Below, in pieces: positions 1 through 11,574 of a stretch of DNA of 64,000 nt. The notes below the pieces were generated by a model. That model made no database searches. It was given only the letters and a program-made list of their open reading frames with translations, and was not told where the DNA came from. The first letter of the stretch is position 1, and the number at the start of each line of letters is the position of its first letter. The position numbers and the translations under genes are program-made. Source of the DNA: Symsagittifera roscoffensis. Taxonomy: Eukaryota > Xenacoelomorpha > Acoela > Convolutidae. Location of the stretch: positions 11,788,027 to 11,852,026 of the forward strand of contig NC_087068.1 of NCBI RefSeq assembly GCF_963678635.1, given 5' to 3'.

Positions 1-1733
1 AGTAGTTCAGTTACCATAAAAAACTATTCTCGGGTAATTTCCAAAAAAAAAATCTTTTTTTTTCTGATCCATCAAGTAACCCGATCCATTGAACTGCCAG
101 AGGGCCTGGGTGTACTTCGATGTCTCGTGATGCATGAGGAACCTAAGTTAGTGGCAACCTCCTAGTTTTTTTATATAGGTACCTGTAACAGTTTAAGTAA
201 GATTGCAAAAAGTTTTTCATGGTTGAGCAATTTATTTAGTGCTTTTTCAAGTAAACTGCGATCTAAAAATTTTTTGAAGTTAAATATAAAAACTTAAATT
301 TTGTTTCTTTTCTGATCAAAAGGTTTTTCTCTCAACTTGTTTGGTTTGTACGTGTTATACGTACAATATTTGAGCTGGAATACAGTGCTGATTTAAATTA
401 ACCGGACAAAACGTGTTAAACTTGAAATTTGTTACCAATTTTTTTATTTAAAAACAATTTTTAAACGGTTTGCAATTTTTTTTTGAAGAATATACCCTTC
501 TCAAAGTTTGTTGGGCTACGTAAGGGGCTCACTTTGATATAATTATGGCTGTGATCGAATGGGTACTTTTGGCGTAATTTTTAATTAACTAAGAAAAGCC
601 AAAATGACACATTTTTGGGGTAAAATTTTGGGCCCGAATTTCGCAAAACAAATTACACCAAATAATTCTGCTAAAATTTTGAGCAAGTTTTGTCTTCATA
701 AATTTTCTCCTAAACTCAACCCAATTTGAGAAAAACGCGTTTTAAATTTCAAGTTTAACGAGTTTTGTCAGGTTAATTTAAATCAGCACTGTATATGTTG
801 TACGTATTGTGTTCTCGCTAGAATTCTGAGCGAGAAAAAACCAAGGTCGTAACTAATGAGTTTTCTGGTGAACGAAGAACAGTGTGTGAAAAAAGCAAAA
901 AAACTGAAAATCGAAACAAATTTCACAAATTGTTCAGGCGCTGTTTTAAAGTTGATTTTGCGTATTTTATGACATTGAATTCTGCTTTTAAATACCGAAA
1001 TTTATGTCAGTTCGATATTCTTTGTTGACTTGTAATTTCCTAATTACGGTTAATTTACGTATGAAATAAAAAGTTGTCAATCAGCCAGCTACACGAAACC
1101 GATCTGCCTCAGAACCGAAACGAGGCAGAAATATATTGCTTTTGTGTAACTCTGAATTTAGATTTTTGTACGACCCCTTCAGAGATGTTCATTTGTTTGC
1201 CACTCAAGGTTGTGGTTGACCAAATGATTTGTACCATTTTCTAGATACCACTAATATTTAGATGCACACCATCTGATATATCACCCTTGTCAAGTTTTTG
1301 GCCCGTCCAAGTATAGAGGCCATCTACTTCGGTAACAATTTCTAAGTCTGGTCATTAGACTGAATTTATCAGCGTATCCGAGATACTGGGATTTACTTTT
1401 GGATAATCTGCCTTCTCGGACTGTGAGAAAGAAGTGGATTGATTGCTAGATTTGTCAATAAGTTGTTCTATTAATTCATTTTTTCATTTAGTTGACTTAT
1501 TGTAGTAAAACTTGGTTTGGACTAAGTTCATCTTTCCGAAGATATATTTTTTCGCCATGCATAAAGTTGTAAAGTTACTGGACACACCTTAAAACTGAAG
1601 GTGTTTTTTCAAGGTTCGTTAGTTGTCAAATTTAAATTACAACACTGCAATTTGGGGCCGGAAATCTCAATAGTCTGCTTTATTACAGAAAAAAAATTGG
1701 CATTGTAGTGAAACTGTGAGCTGTTTTGATTAG
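1..1733 (+). other. intron upstream of first visible PACS exon
   Basis: AT-rich non-coding sequence, inferred to be an intron because exon A begins with a phase 2 acceptor. Apart from the MITE at 383-791, I see no exon with a usable frame and no RNA gene. Confidence 0.6.
383..791. mobile_element. Tc1/mariner-like MITE
   Basis: Terminal inverted repeats of about 50 bp begin CAGTGCTGATTTAAATTAAC at 383 and mirror it at the right end (CAGCACTG at 784-791). Both ends are flanked by TA (381-382 and 792-793), the target duplication used by Tc1/mariner transposases. The 409 bp element has no ORF, so it must be non-autonomous. CAGTGCTG is also how Tc1 itself begins. Confidence 0.85.
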
Positions 1734-1899
1734 GTACGTTGCTCTGTTCGTGCAAAACTTTGTCAATCTTTTCTCTAAGAAGAGTCAAGATCTTCCCCGA
1801 CAGATGCAGTTCCTCCTGTTGCCGGGAACTCACTTCTCCATGCTGAGAGCATGTGACAACATGGGGTTCCTAGAGAAGTTTTCCGAGTACTTCACCAAG
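1734..1899 (+). CDS. PACS: PACS exon A
   Basis: The acceptor is gattag at 1728-1733 and the exon starts in phase 2. It encodes YVALFVQNFV through MQFLLLPG to EKFSEYFTK. The donor is AAG|gcaagt at 1899/1900, a GC donor; the next GT would shift the reading frame and lose the conserved K-L-E junction with exon B. Confidence 0.85.
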
Positions 1900-4800
1900 G
1901 CAAGTAGTTAAACCAACGCCAACATATGCATACAAATAGCGATGGTTTATAAAGTGCGGCCAACGAAACTATTTGGCGCATTATGAAGCTAATTGTGTTT
2001 ATTAGTAGGCGAATTTGATTTTTGTAATCAATCTGGAGAATTATATTGCAGTGTGAAAACGAGTAAAATCATTCAAATCATTAAAAATAAAAGGAAATAG
2101 ATTTATGAGAATTTGAACTTCTATCCTTGTGATTTTATAATCATTAGCTTCGCTGTTTATGGTTCCAGCTGGAGTCGGCAGCTGTCCTGTCGGGGGGAAG
2201 TGGTCCGACAACTGGGGGAGGGGGAGTGGGAGGGTTAAGCGGAGGAGCAGGTGGGTCGGTGGAGTACTCCAACAGTCTGGCGGAGAGTGTGGTCAACTAC
2301 ATGGAGATGCCCAAGTCCACCTCACTGGTCAATCTACCAATCAGGTATGCTGTCAATCGAACAAGAATAGAAAAAGGAGAATTTTGCTGTCAGACAAAAG
2401 TTGAATATAAGGAGTTCACTATATTTGGCAGAGCGTAGAATTTTTCAAGAGCTGAGATTGTTAATGAAAATTGGCTTGGCATGCAAACCTTACCCGAAAT
2501 ATTGCAAATCGAGCTAATTGTGTGCGAACATTTTAAGTTTATAATGATTTTAAAGTTATGGTATAAAAATGATTGTATGAATTACAACCATATAGAAAAA
2601 AAATGGCTCATTTGGTTTGTCAACATTGTTCCTAGTTATTAACTACCGATCATAAAAGTAAGGGTGCCAAATAAGATAATGACGATGTTGCTTGTATTTT
2701 CTTTGAGGAAGTAGTGGATAAGTAGCCGCCTCGCAAGTGAAAAATACGCAGTTCGAGTCCCATCATGATCCTTGCTCTTTGCTTGTGGGTAGGACTACAT
2801 TATACACCTAAAAATAATAACCCAAAAGGGCTTAGTTGAGGTACACAACATGGGTTCTTTGTAAGGAAACTGAGCGGCTGGTATGGTGGTCCTTTTTTCT
2901 GGTAGATGAATATTCTTAACAATTTAGTGAGGCACTGTTGCATTTTGTGGCGAGTGAGGATCACAAAGACGCTTCCGGCTCCACAAAACAAGTTTTCGTC
3001 CCCTTTCTCAACTACCTCAGACTGGGATCCCTAGACACAAATACAAACACAAGCAACGCCAGCAACAATGCCACCACCAGTCAGACTATACCACATCAAC
3101 TGGCCGAGGAAGAAGAGGAACCTGAGAGGTAGGAGAGATCTCGTTAGATCTTAGGAGCTCGCTCGAACCAAATTGTGTCTTCATTGCAAAAAAATACCTA
3201 TTTGCTTAAAATTATGTTTTTTATAATGGTTTTCTTATATTTATTCATACAAAATGTCTTATTTTTACAAAAGTAGTAAGATTGTTCAGAGAGCTTTTAA
3301 ATTTTCGTATGTTTCTGTTGAATACATTTTCTGTTCAGCCGAAGAAAAATATTGAGATCTTCAAAATTGTCGTTATGATGCTGTCAAACTCAAAATCAAC
3401 TCTAATTAGTCCAAGAGTTTTCTTTTGTTCATCATAGGTATCCTCCTAGTCCTCCTGATCCCCAGTCGATGTCACACCACCAACACCTGCTGCAGCACCA
3501 GACCTCCTTCTCCTCTTCTACCGCCCCCACCCACAGTCCTAGTCAGAATCTCACCCACGCTACTACAATACAGGGGCCAATGTCAGCATCAGGGGGTGCA
3601 GTGTCACTGGGCGATGGAGGTGGTGGGGTCAGTTCTCTAGGCAGTCCGACCACAGTGCAACTCACGGGGAGTGGTGCGAAAGATTCAAGTGGAAATACTA
3701 GTTCAGGTTGATTCATTTAAAATAGTTATCATATTCCAGCCAGGCAGCAATTGAGAGACTGCGCCGTGTCAATCAGTCTTCCAGTAGATGTTCGGTTATT
3801 TTTTATGCACTCGATAGTTTTTGTTGAATAGTACTGAAAATTGCAAAGAACAAAGGCTACGAGTGTTTTTTTAACGCAAAATCAGCTATCATAAATACCC
3901 AGCAGATTGGTTGATTGATAGATCTTAAAGCCCTTTCAGGCCTATTTGTTTTGAAGTGGAAAAAAAAGTTTTGCTAGTTCTAGAAGCTTACGGTAGCGCC
4001 CCCTTGATTTTTAAATTTTTGCGCATTAAATATTTTGGCGATACTTACACATAAATGGGCTGCTCTTTTTGCATGGTGTATTTATTTGAAAATAGACTAA
4101 TTAAATCTTATTCACTGATTTCATCAAAACTTGTCAAACCACCCTTAAATGGTATTCATTCATCGAATGTACTACTTGTTGATACAGAAATTTCAAATAT
4201 CATAGTAGCATGGGGGAGAGAGCTGGCTGGGGTTGGAATTGTAAGCTGACGTTTTTTAGGAGGTAACACTGGTCAAATATCTTCTGGAAGTCAACAGCAA
4301 CAACAAGTGACACCATCATCTACATCAGGATCAACTGGCGGCACTGGTTCTGTGAATGGAAGTGGAAGTATATCTTCTGGAAGTGAGTTTCAAATAGATG
4401 TCTGGGATAGCAAACTGGAGCACCAGACTATCAAGGGACACATCTCGGTAAGAATTCAATTGCTTAAATTATGACCAAATTGTCCTTGCATTGAAGAGTT
4501 GTCTAACACTGGGTTTCGGGTTTTCCCGGCGCAAAAGCAGCACCTCAAATTAATGTCAGACGGGGTTGATTGAAAAAACGTCGTATAAAAGCCTTTTTAG
4601 CCAAATTTCGTGCAGTAATGAAAAATTTCGAAGATTCTGTGGCAAAAAAAGCTAACATTTTTCCTTTTCGTTATGAATCATCCATCAACGACGTTGTTGG
4701 TTACGTAAAGAGACTTAAGTGTATTTTTATGGGTAATTTTGCTGTAAGTAACTATTTCTCCTAAAAAGCGTTAGTTAAATAATTGGCGAATATGCAAGTG

Positions 4801-6732
4801 TTGGAAATATTCTGCATTTTATAACTAAGTAAGATTGTCAAATTATTGAGAAGTACTTGACTTTTGGCACCCTTGTAATTGTGTGTGGTGTGTTGTAGTA
4901 CCTGCACATCCAGCGGACTTCGTTGAGCTGCTTCTCGGTGCAGTTGATGACGAAGGAGAAGAAGAGGATGGGCATCAAGATCAAAAAGAACAAAGACAAG
5001 GTCAGTCGGTCATCTCACTCTGTCTAAACTACTAAACCATCTCCTGCTCCTTTCCACTTGTTCATTCGTATATTTTATTCAGCTTACATATTCATGTTGA
5101 GTTTAAGCATTCATAATGGAAAATGAGAAAGAAAGTTCAGATTGTTGCATTGGCTGTACGTATCTGTATGTAGTTTTCTTTTCGTTGATATTTTGCAGGA
5201 TATTTTTTGGGTGGCACCCTGAAAAGATGTTGGAAATGGAGGAATTGGCAACCTCAAGCTGTATTTTTTAAATCGTTATCAGAAAAGTTAGCCTCTTTTT
5301 TTCTGATAGCAGAGTCAGAACAATTTTCAAAACGTTAATGAACAAAGTCTTTTAGCTAGGTTGTGTGGTTTTTTTTTCAATATTTCCCACCGGAACAAAA
5401 ACTATCTCTTGATGTATTTTCTTCAAATTAAGTTAGTATTATCAAAACAGTGTCGATCAGAAAAAATTCTTGAAATTCAATAGTTTGAAGGTGATGTATA
5501 TTTTGATCAAATTCCGAAATTTTTCTGTCTGTCTCCTTAATTGGCTATATTTAGACAATCCGTTCCTGTGTTAATGGATTGAATTGCTATTGTGTGTTGG
5601 TATGTTTTGAAATAGGAGAAGGATAGAGACAGGACTCAGCTGGTGGAACTAGAGGGAGTGACTAGACTGTTGTGTTCCTGCAAGGCCCCCTCCTCCGCCG
5701 CCATGACCACCCTAGTCATAGACGGATGCCAACAGTTCCCACCCGTCAAATTTTTCCAGGTATCACACCGAAATTTTTATGTAAATTTAACATAAGTTCC
5801 ACGCAAGTATTTTTTTGTTCAAAATTCGGCACACGTTTTTTCAATTTTTTTTTTCACCATAATACTTTTTCGTTTATACGTTCATTTCATACGAATGCCA
5901 AAATTGTCCACGCCAGCCAGTTAGTAGTTTTCATAGTAGTAAGCAAGGATATCGAGGCTGATATTATATTTATAAAGCGATTTGAGAGCGGTAAGTTTAA
6001 CCGGCAATGACTTCGGCTCTGTTTAAACTGTTTTAAATTAATTCCCCAGAAAACCGAATAAATCGCCGAGATTTTTTTCTCAGAGAATTTTGCGTCTGCG
6101 CGTTTTTTTGTTGAAAACGCAGTTGTTGAAACGCAAACAATTCAAAGTTTTAAATACCAATACCGTTGTCATCATTAAAAAAACAGGATTACCAAAAGGT
6201 TTCACAAGGCTGCGTTTTTGTTTTTTAATTTGAACGTACGTTTGGTTGACATCTTGTTTTTTGATGGTTTGCTGTGTTGGATACGAGGTATATGAGGCCG
6301 CTAATTCAAACCACTGGGTCGCCAATCACAAAAACTAACCCGCACTCAGTATTTGAGATAATATTTTGATAGAAAAAGGGATTATAATCAATTATAAGAG
6401 ATTTTAGGAAAACTTATAATCAATTATAATTGATTATAATTTATTAAAATGTCACCAAAAATGTTATCATTATAATGGATTATTAATCGTTCAAACATCT
6501 AAATTTGGCGCTTATAATTAATAATAATTTTGCTAAAAGTACGATTATAATTATAATATAATCGATTATTTTCTCTTTTTACTGAGTGCGGGAAAGGATG
6601 TCAGTTAACAGTGTTAAATAATCATTAACTTCACGATAAGTGGGGGTTTTGTTTCAGGTGTCACATCAGTGGCCAACACATGTGAAATCATTTCCAGTTC
6701 TCCTCCCAGGAGCCACTCCCCTGGCACCCTGA
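1734..6732 (+). CDS. PACS: PACS family protein, C-terminal eight exons (gene level, 5' end off window)
   Basis: Phosphofurin acidic cluster sorting proteins are cytosolic adaptors that bind acidic-cluster motifs of cargo and link them to AP-1/AP-3 or COPI in TGN and endosome sorting. Seen here: eight exons (1734-1899, 2169-2344, 2928-3128, 3438-3706, 4260-4447, 4899-5000, 5616-5759, 6658-6732) whose phases chain without conflict and encode about 439 residues. Landmarks that match my recollection of vertebrate PACS C-termini are MQFLLLPGTHFSM, the FTK-LESAAV junction, LPI-SEALLHF, QVFVPFLNYLRLG, a Ser/Thr/Gln-rich low-complexity stretch, YLHIQRTSL, a Lys-rich run, VTRLLCSCK, VIDGCQQF-VKFFQ and the terminal HQWPTHVKSFPV. 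The low-complexity middle (exons C to E) is Ser/Gly/Gln-rich. The family assignment is firm; PACS1 versus PACS2 cannot be decided, and invertebrates usually have one gene. Confidence 0.88.
2169..2344 (+). CDS. PACS: PACS exon B
   Basis: The acceptor is ttccag ending at 2168 (phase 0) and the donor is cag|gtatgc at 2344/2345 (phase 2). It encodes LESAAVLSGG, a Gly-rich stretch, then VVNYMEMPKSTSLVNLPI. The last part aligns with the PACS segment around ITQYI and HQLPI. Confidence 0.85.
2704..2772 (+). repeat. tRNA-like segment, possible SINE head
   Basis: It resembles a degenerate tRNA: an A-box-like stretch (TAGTGGATAAGTAGCCG) and a B-box-like CAGTTCGAGTCCC about 40 nt later. It lies inside the intron between exons B and C and does not fold into a full cloverleaf. 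A tRNA-derived SINE or a tRNA pseudogene is the likely reading. Confidence 0.4.
2928..3128 (+). CDS. PACS: PACS exon C
   Basis: The acceptor is aatttag ending at 2927; one nucleotide completes a Ser codon, giving LPI-S-EALLHF. It encodes KQVFVPFLNYLRLGSL, then Asn/Thr repeats and an acidic EEEEEPE stretch. The donor is gag|gtagga at 3128/3129 (phase 2). Confidence 0.82.
3438..3706 (+). CDS. PACS: PACS exon D (low complexity)
   Basis: The acceptor is atcatag ending at 3437 (phase 2) and the donor is cag|gttgat at 3706/3707 (phase 1). It encodes YPPSPPDPQSM followed by His/Gln- and Ser/Gly-rich sequence. Its GC content is much higher than in the flanking introns, and it lies at the same place as the Ser/Pro-rich region of other PACS proteins. 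Confidence 0.78.
4260..4447 (+). CDS. PACS: PACS exon E
   Basis: The acceptor is gttttttag ending at 4259 (phase 1) and the donor is tcg|gtaaga at 4447/4448 (phase 0). It encodes a Gly/Ser/Gln-rich stretch ending FQIDVWDSKLEHQTIKGHIS, at the position of the VDYW-type segment of PACS. Confidence 0.78.
4899..5000 (+). CDS. PACS: PACS exon F
   Basis: The acceptor is tgttgtag ending at 4898 and the donor is aag|gtcagt at 5000/5001, both phase 0. The 34 codons encode YLHIQRTSLSCFSVQLMTK and then a Lys-rich run, the PACS segment before the final conserved block. Confidence 0.85.
5616..5759 (+). CDS. PACS: PACS exon G
   Basis: The acceptor is aaatag ending at 5615 and the donor is cag|gtatca at 5759/5760, both phase 0. 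The 48 codons include LEGVTRLLCSCK and VIDGCQQF-PPVKFFQ, which match the conserved PACS tail (GISRLICTA, IDGVE, VKFFQL). Confidence 0.9.
5760..6657 (+). other. last PACS intron
   Basis: A GT-AG intron of about 0.9 kb. It contains the MITE at 6339-6592. The remainder (5760-6338) has open stretches in both directions but no recognisable protein and no splice-compatible exon. Confidence 0.7.
6339..6592. mobile_element. MITE with CCCGCACTCAG termini
   Basis: The left end CCCGCACTCAGTA (6339) is repeated inverted at the right end (TACTGAGTGCGGG ending at 6592). Similarity continues inward through a GAGATAAT/GAGAAAAT stretch. The interior is almost pure A/T and includes a perfect palindrome of about 26 bp built on ATAATCAATTATAATTGATT. 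There is no ORF. The target duplication is not clear (at most AA), so the transposon superfamily is not assigned. Confidence 0.75.
6658..6732 (+). CDS. PACS: PACS exon H, terminal coding exon
   Basis: The acceptor is gtttcag ending at 6657 (phase 0). It encodes VSHQWPTHVKSFPVLLPG and ends with TGA at 6730-6732. The QWPTHVK-FPV tail is the C-terminal hallmark of PACS. No AATAAA was found close downstream; the first candidates are ATTAAA near 6948 and AATAAA at 7899-7904. Confidence 0.9.
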   Translation: MSHQWPTHVKSFPVLLPGATPLAP

Positions 6733-9220
6733 AAAGCAAACAGAACTGAACATGTCGATTAAACTAAACTGAATTAGGTGGACTGTAGACATGAATACAT
6801 GGCCATCGTGAGAAGGAATCAGAATCGAAGAGATTCGGTATTTTAGATAATCTTTCATGAAAGAAAAATCGATTGTTACGCAATTGATTGTTACAGACAG
6901 CATCCTGCCTTTAAATGGATGGAATAGTTGAACGAAAAAAAAACTTGATTAAAATTGAAACTTGATCTTTGGATTTATTTATTCAGTGATCTTTGGATTT
7001 ATTTATTCAGTCGATGAATTTGAATGTTGATACTAAGTGGTTTCAACACCCTGGTATCTGTTACAAATTTATGTTTGTTATTGATTAGCATGACGATGAA
7101 AGGATTTGTTGATACGTTTTAATACCGCAATGATTAATAGTTAGCTTAAAGTAATTTATTCTTTGTACATTTTTTTCCTAGGTATGAGACAATTCGATCA
7201 TTTCAGGTTCGATTTTGGTTTGGTCTGCTTGCGATTAGATTTTTTGCGGCTTAGCAACTTAAAACAAAATAGTTGAGAGTTTAGTAAAAAACATTAAAGC
7301 CAAATTCCCATGCAAAACACCAATTGCTTGCTTTGCGTATTGACGTTTTCTCTCTTCCCTGAAAAAAAACTTTTCTCTGAGTTCTGCACATACGTTTGCT
7401 TGGTCGAACTGAATTTGGTACACCAAGAATACTACCAGTAATTCTTTTGCCTGCTATTTTATATGTGCGTAATACTGTGAATTTAAATTATTCATTTTGA
7501 CAAAAACATTCAATTCAAGTTAAGTTATGTTGAATCGATGGTCACCTTTTCTATTTTTTCCTACATGCCCCTACATTGAGATAAGATTAATTACCGAATT
7601 GAGCCCGTAAAACTAGATGTGCCTAAGTACTCAGATAGCTGAAAATTTTTTTCTTGGGGTAACCAAAAACTTAGCTAAAATCTATCACGAAAGCGTCAAA
7701 TACTAAATATTGTAAGCTTTGCGTAGCTACCGATCATCGACGTGTGTACTTTCTTAAAGTTTACTCTTAGTTTAAGCTAATTTTAATTATACTTACCGCT
7801 AGCATACAAAATAGTTTCAGCCATCTCGTGCGCGATTTGGCACACCATTGAAACACCTCTTCAACTTCAAGATGTATTTTATCATTGGTATATGCCTAAA
7901 TAAACAATAGTTGCTATTATTTACCTTTGCGAAGAGTAGTGTATTATTACGAAAATTATTTCTAACCTAAGTCGCAAATAAAAATGCAATTTAATGATAT
8001 TTAAGCTTAATTAAACAATTTAATGGCATATAGAGCTGGTTTATTTGTATTTAGTGTTAGGTCCTGTTTGAAAAAAAAAATCATATTGTTAAATTGCATG
8101 AGATCTTCTTATTAATTTTTTTTGAAATCTACGCAGAAATTTCAGTTTTTCTCAAAAACTACTGTAATAATTTTAAAAAATACCACCAAAAAAAACCGAC
8201 TGCTGTTTTATGTGCATATTTTGCTAGTCGCTTTTGTGTTTACTTCAAGTTCTACGGCCTTCGAAAGTTTCAGTAAAGGGAATTTTGACCTATTTGTTTT
8301 GAATGTTTTCGTTTTATAAAACATTAAACGCACAAATATGAGATAAAAGTTTCAATCAATAGATCAACTTATGGGGATCTTCGCTTCTCACGCGGCTTTC
8401 CAAAAAGTAAAAAGATAAAAAAAGTAATTTCTCGTTAATTCTTATAAGTTTTGTTTTTTCTCAAAAACTATCTCGCAAAATTGGAGATTAAGGAGGTAAC
8501 CGAAAACAAAAGTTATGTGAAATTTATCTGCTCAAGCGGCTATGCGCTATGCACTGCCTTTTGAACTTAAAGATGGCCTTGGAAAATGTCCAATTTTTGA
8601 TTTTCACATGGTATTTTGATTTTCCCTGCGTATTTTGTTTGCTTGATTTGTTTGCTTGCTTTGTAGAAAAGCTGATATGGACTTTAGAGAAACTCTTTTT
8701 TTATATTTTTACCATTTTAAAAAAAAATTTCGTCCATAGTCTTGAACACTATTGGCTAAATCGGTTCGTCTAAAAAATTAGGGAGAGGAAATTTTCAATC
8801 TGAACACCAGGGTGTAGAAGGCAGAACTTGTTCCCATGCTTTGAAGAAGGAAAGTTTATGGATTTAGGAAAAATCAGTTTTTTGAAACTTGATTGACTTT
8901 TGAGATTTTTGTTTCTAATTTCCTTCGAAAGCTATTCAGCCAAATTTAAGATGAAGACTTCAGTTGAAAGAGAGAGTAGTATTTTTCTTCTTTAAACAAG
9001 CGGTTGATCCCCTAATTAAGCAGAGAGAATATGTTTCAGCGTTAAGTCCACTTTTTTGAAAAATTGAAAAGTACGCATTTCCGTATCAGTACAATATATA
9101 TGATTGAAAATATTAGAACAGGTAGATCCATTTAAAACAGGTAGATTTATGGGTGGCTAGTGGTAGTAAATTTACAAGCGGTCTTGGAGCAGATGTGAGA
9201 AACGGATACACCTAGGCTCA
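6733..9220. other. PACS 3' UTR and downstream non-coding sequence
   Basis: No coding signal beyond the PACS stop. It includes a perfect 24-bp direct duplication (6963-7010), candidate polyadenylation signals at 7899-7904 and 7977-7982, and a short dispersed motif (CCTAAGTCGCAAATAAAA, about 7966) that recurs near 30677 and 42703. The open frames at 8094-8319 and 8549-8773 have no protein-like character. Confidence 0.5.
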
Positions 9221-11570
9221 ACAAAACTTTTTTCACAGTGTAATTTGGATGAGATTTGAATTTAAATTTGAATTTTCTTCTTTTATGTTAATTTTAAGAT
9301 TCATCAGCAGAATAAAACAATTACCCATTGACTCAGTTTTCTACAATTGGTTTTATTTTATTAAAAATTAAATCATTATAATGTTTCTAATTCGCTAATT
9401 CGAAAAGTTTTAACGTCCAGTGTTTTACAGAGTTATAAAAATTGAAAAACATTACGTAGTCAACATGTGCACTGGATTGGTGTACAGTTTTGTGTCTGTA
9501 TGTGACTAGAATGCAGTGCTAAGTTTTTACACTGTGAAAAATTTGTCGGAACGATCAAAGATAATGAATGAACAAAAGAAGAACAAAGGGAGCAACCTTA
9601 TTGTTGAATCAGCTTACAGTTCACAAAATGCACAGTAAGGGCCTCGTAATGACTGTTTAAATTATTTTTTGTAAATTTCTTGTAGCTCATTGACTTTTTT
9701 CTCAGGCTTTTTTTTATTTTCAGATATCTTCAGCAAAAATATCTTAAGTTTTGATATCTTCAGCAAAAATTACAGCTTAGGTGGCTATATGTTTTTGTTT
9801 ATATCCTCTAGTGAGTTTAGTGTAGAGCTGATTTTTATTTGTTCTAGGTTTATTTTATCTCGCGAATAACTCGTTACTTAATATTTTAAATGTTTCAAGT
9901 GTCAATCAACAAAGTTAAAAATTTATTTAGTTCTTGTCATTTTTGTAGTGTTTTTAAGCAAAAAAATCTTTAAAACTGTTCATGCTCAGCATAAGTTTTT
10001 TTGCGGTGTGTTATTTTTACTTTTTTTTTAAATCATTTATAAAAAAGATTAGACGAGCAGGAAAGCAAATTAGCTCTTTAGTTATTGAAGTACTCGATAA
10101 TAAATAAGCATTGAGTTTGACTGAAAAAAATTAATCTCCGTTTTTAATCAATAAAAATCTATTAATCCCGTATTATCCAACTGGGCTGGTATCAGCAAAA
10201 AAGTGTCCACTACAAAAGATTACTCTTAGAGTTTGAAGAGCCATATATTATAAACTGTTTATTTGAGAACCCGACTTCAAGGTTTGATGGGCCATTTTTC
10301 CCGTTGAGCTCAGTAGGACGATTGTAAGTTGGCTATATTTTAAGCAAACTTTTTGAGTTTTGTTGCTTCGATTGTCAGTTGGCTATTTTTTAAACAATTT
10401 TTTGAATTTTGTTGTTCAATGCTTTTTTCTAAATTACAGCAACGCCTTGATCTCAAATAAGAAATAATAAACAAGGATAACTGGTTACTGTGCAAGTAGC
10501 ACAGAATAATCCTACCATAGTAGAAAAAACACGACAAAGTTTTTTCAAATTATTGTTTTTTTTCCGGCCTGGTGTAAAAAAAGGAGCCGAACAAATAAAC
10601 TGAGGGTTAGGGATATTTGACAATCATTTTAAAGAAGCAAATTGAAAAACAATTTTTGTGGAAAAATGACTAGAAAAAATAAAATCGGAATCATAAAAAA
10701 TATTTCCAAAATTTTTTAATTTAATAGTTTGTTGAGTTTTTGAAAAATTTGATTTAATTACTCAAAAAAGGCACTAAAATACTTAAAATTAACTAACGTT
10801 TTCAAATAAAATTAAGTTTTAACGCTTCAAATTAAGCTATTGCCTTGCAAGCTTTTAAGCAATTAAAATAAGACTGCTCGCTCGCTTTATTCGCTCGAAA
10901 TATGACGGAAAATCAGAAATTTCAAACACTGTTTTTTTTCGACATTTAAAATTTTTTTATGTTGTTGAATCCCGACTGTCAGGGCTTTCGTATGATATAT
11001 CGCTCAATCCAGTACGATGATTATATGTGGTACCTGAATTTGCGCGGAAAACAAAAGGAAAGAAAAAAACTAAACCCACCTGAGTACAACGATCCTCCTC
11101 ATTTTCAATGGTCGGAACAATAAACAACGGTTGCTTTTCGTAATACTTGAATGGTTGAGATTAAGAGATAGACGCTGGACTAAATTATGCGCGCTTTTTT
11201 GTGATCATTACGTAATCGCAATTTTTTCAGCGCAATAGACTTGATCTTAATTCGCAAGCAGTCACATTCAATCCAAACTCGAGTTAGGCAATCTACATGG
11301 CACCAAAAATTCTTTATTAAACCCATTTATTTATTTTTTCTATTTTTGGAAAAAATTTTCAAACATAAATCTAGGTTTTCAAATTGCAGTGTACCCTCTG
11401 TGAAATTAGGTTTATTTAATAGAAATTGTAAAATCTTAGGCCATAGCCGAGAAAAAAATTGATTTTACGGAACTCGATGATTGACAGTGTAAGGTTCTTA
11501 GCTTTAGTGTTTGATGCCAAATTGGGACCAGGAAAATTGACTTTCTGCAGCCGAAAATCTATATTTTGCC
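9221..11570. other. intergenic, no gene seen
   Basis: It holds a 16-bp inverted pair (ttttttcacagtgtaa at 9228-9243, inverted at 9526-9541), a diverged copy of the R1 repeat core (about 9285-9440) and a tandem duplication of about 50 bp (10322-10415). Otherwise simple AT-rich sequence. Confidence 0.5.
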
Positions 11571-11574
11571 AAAT

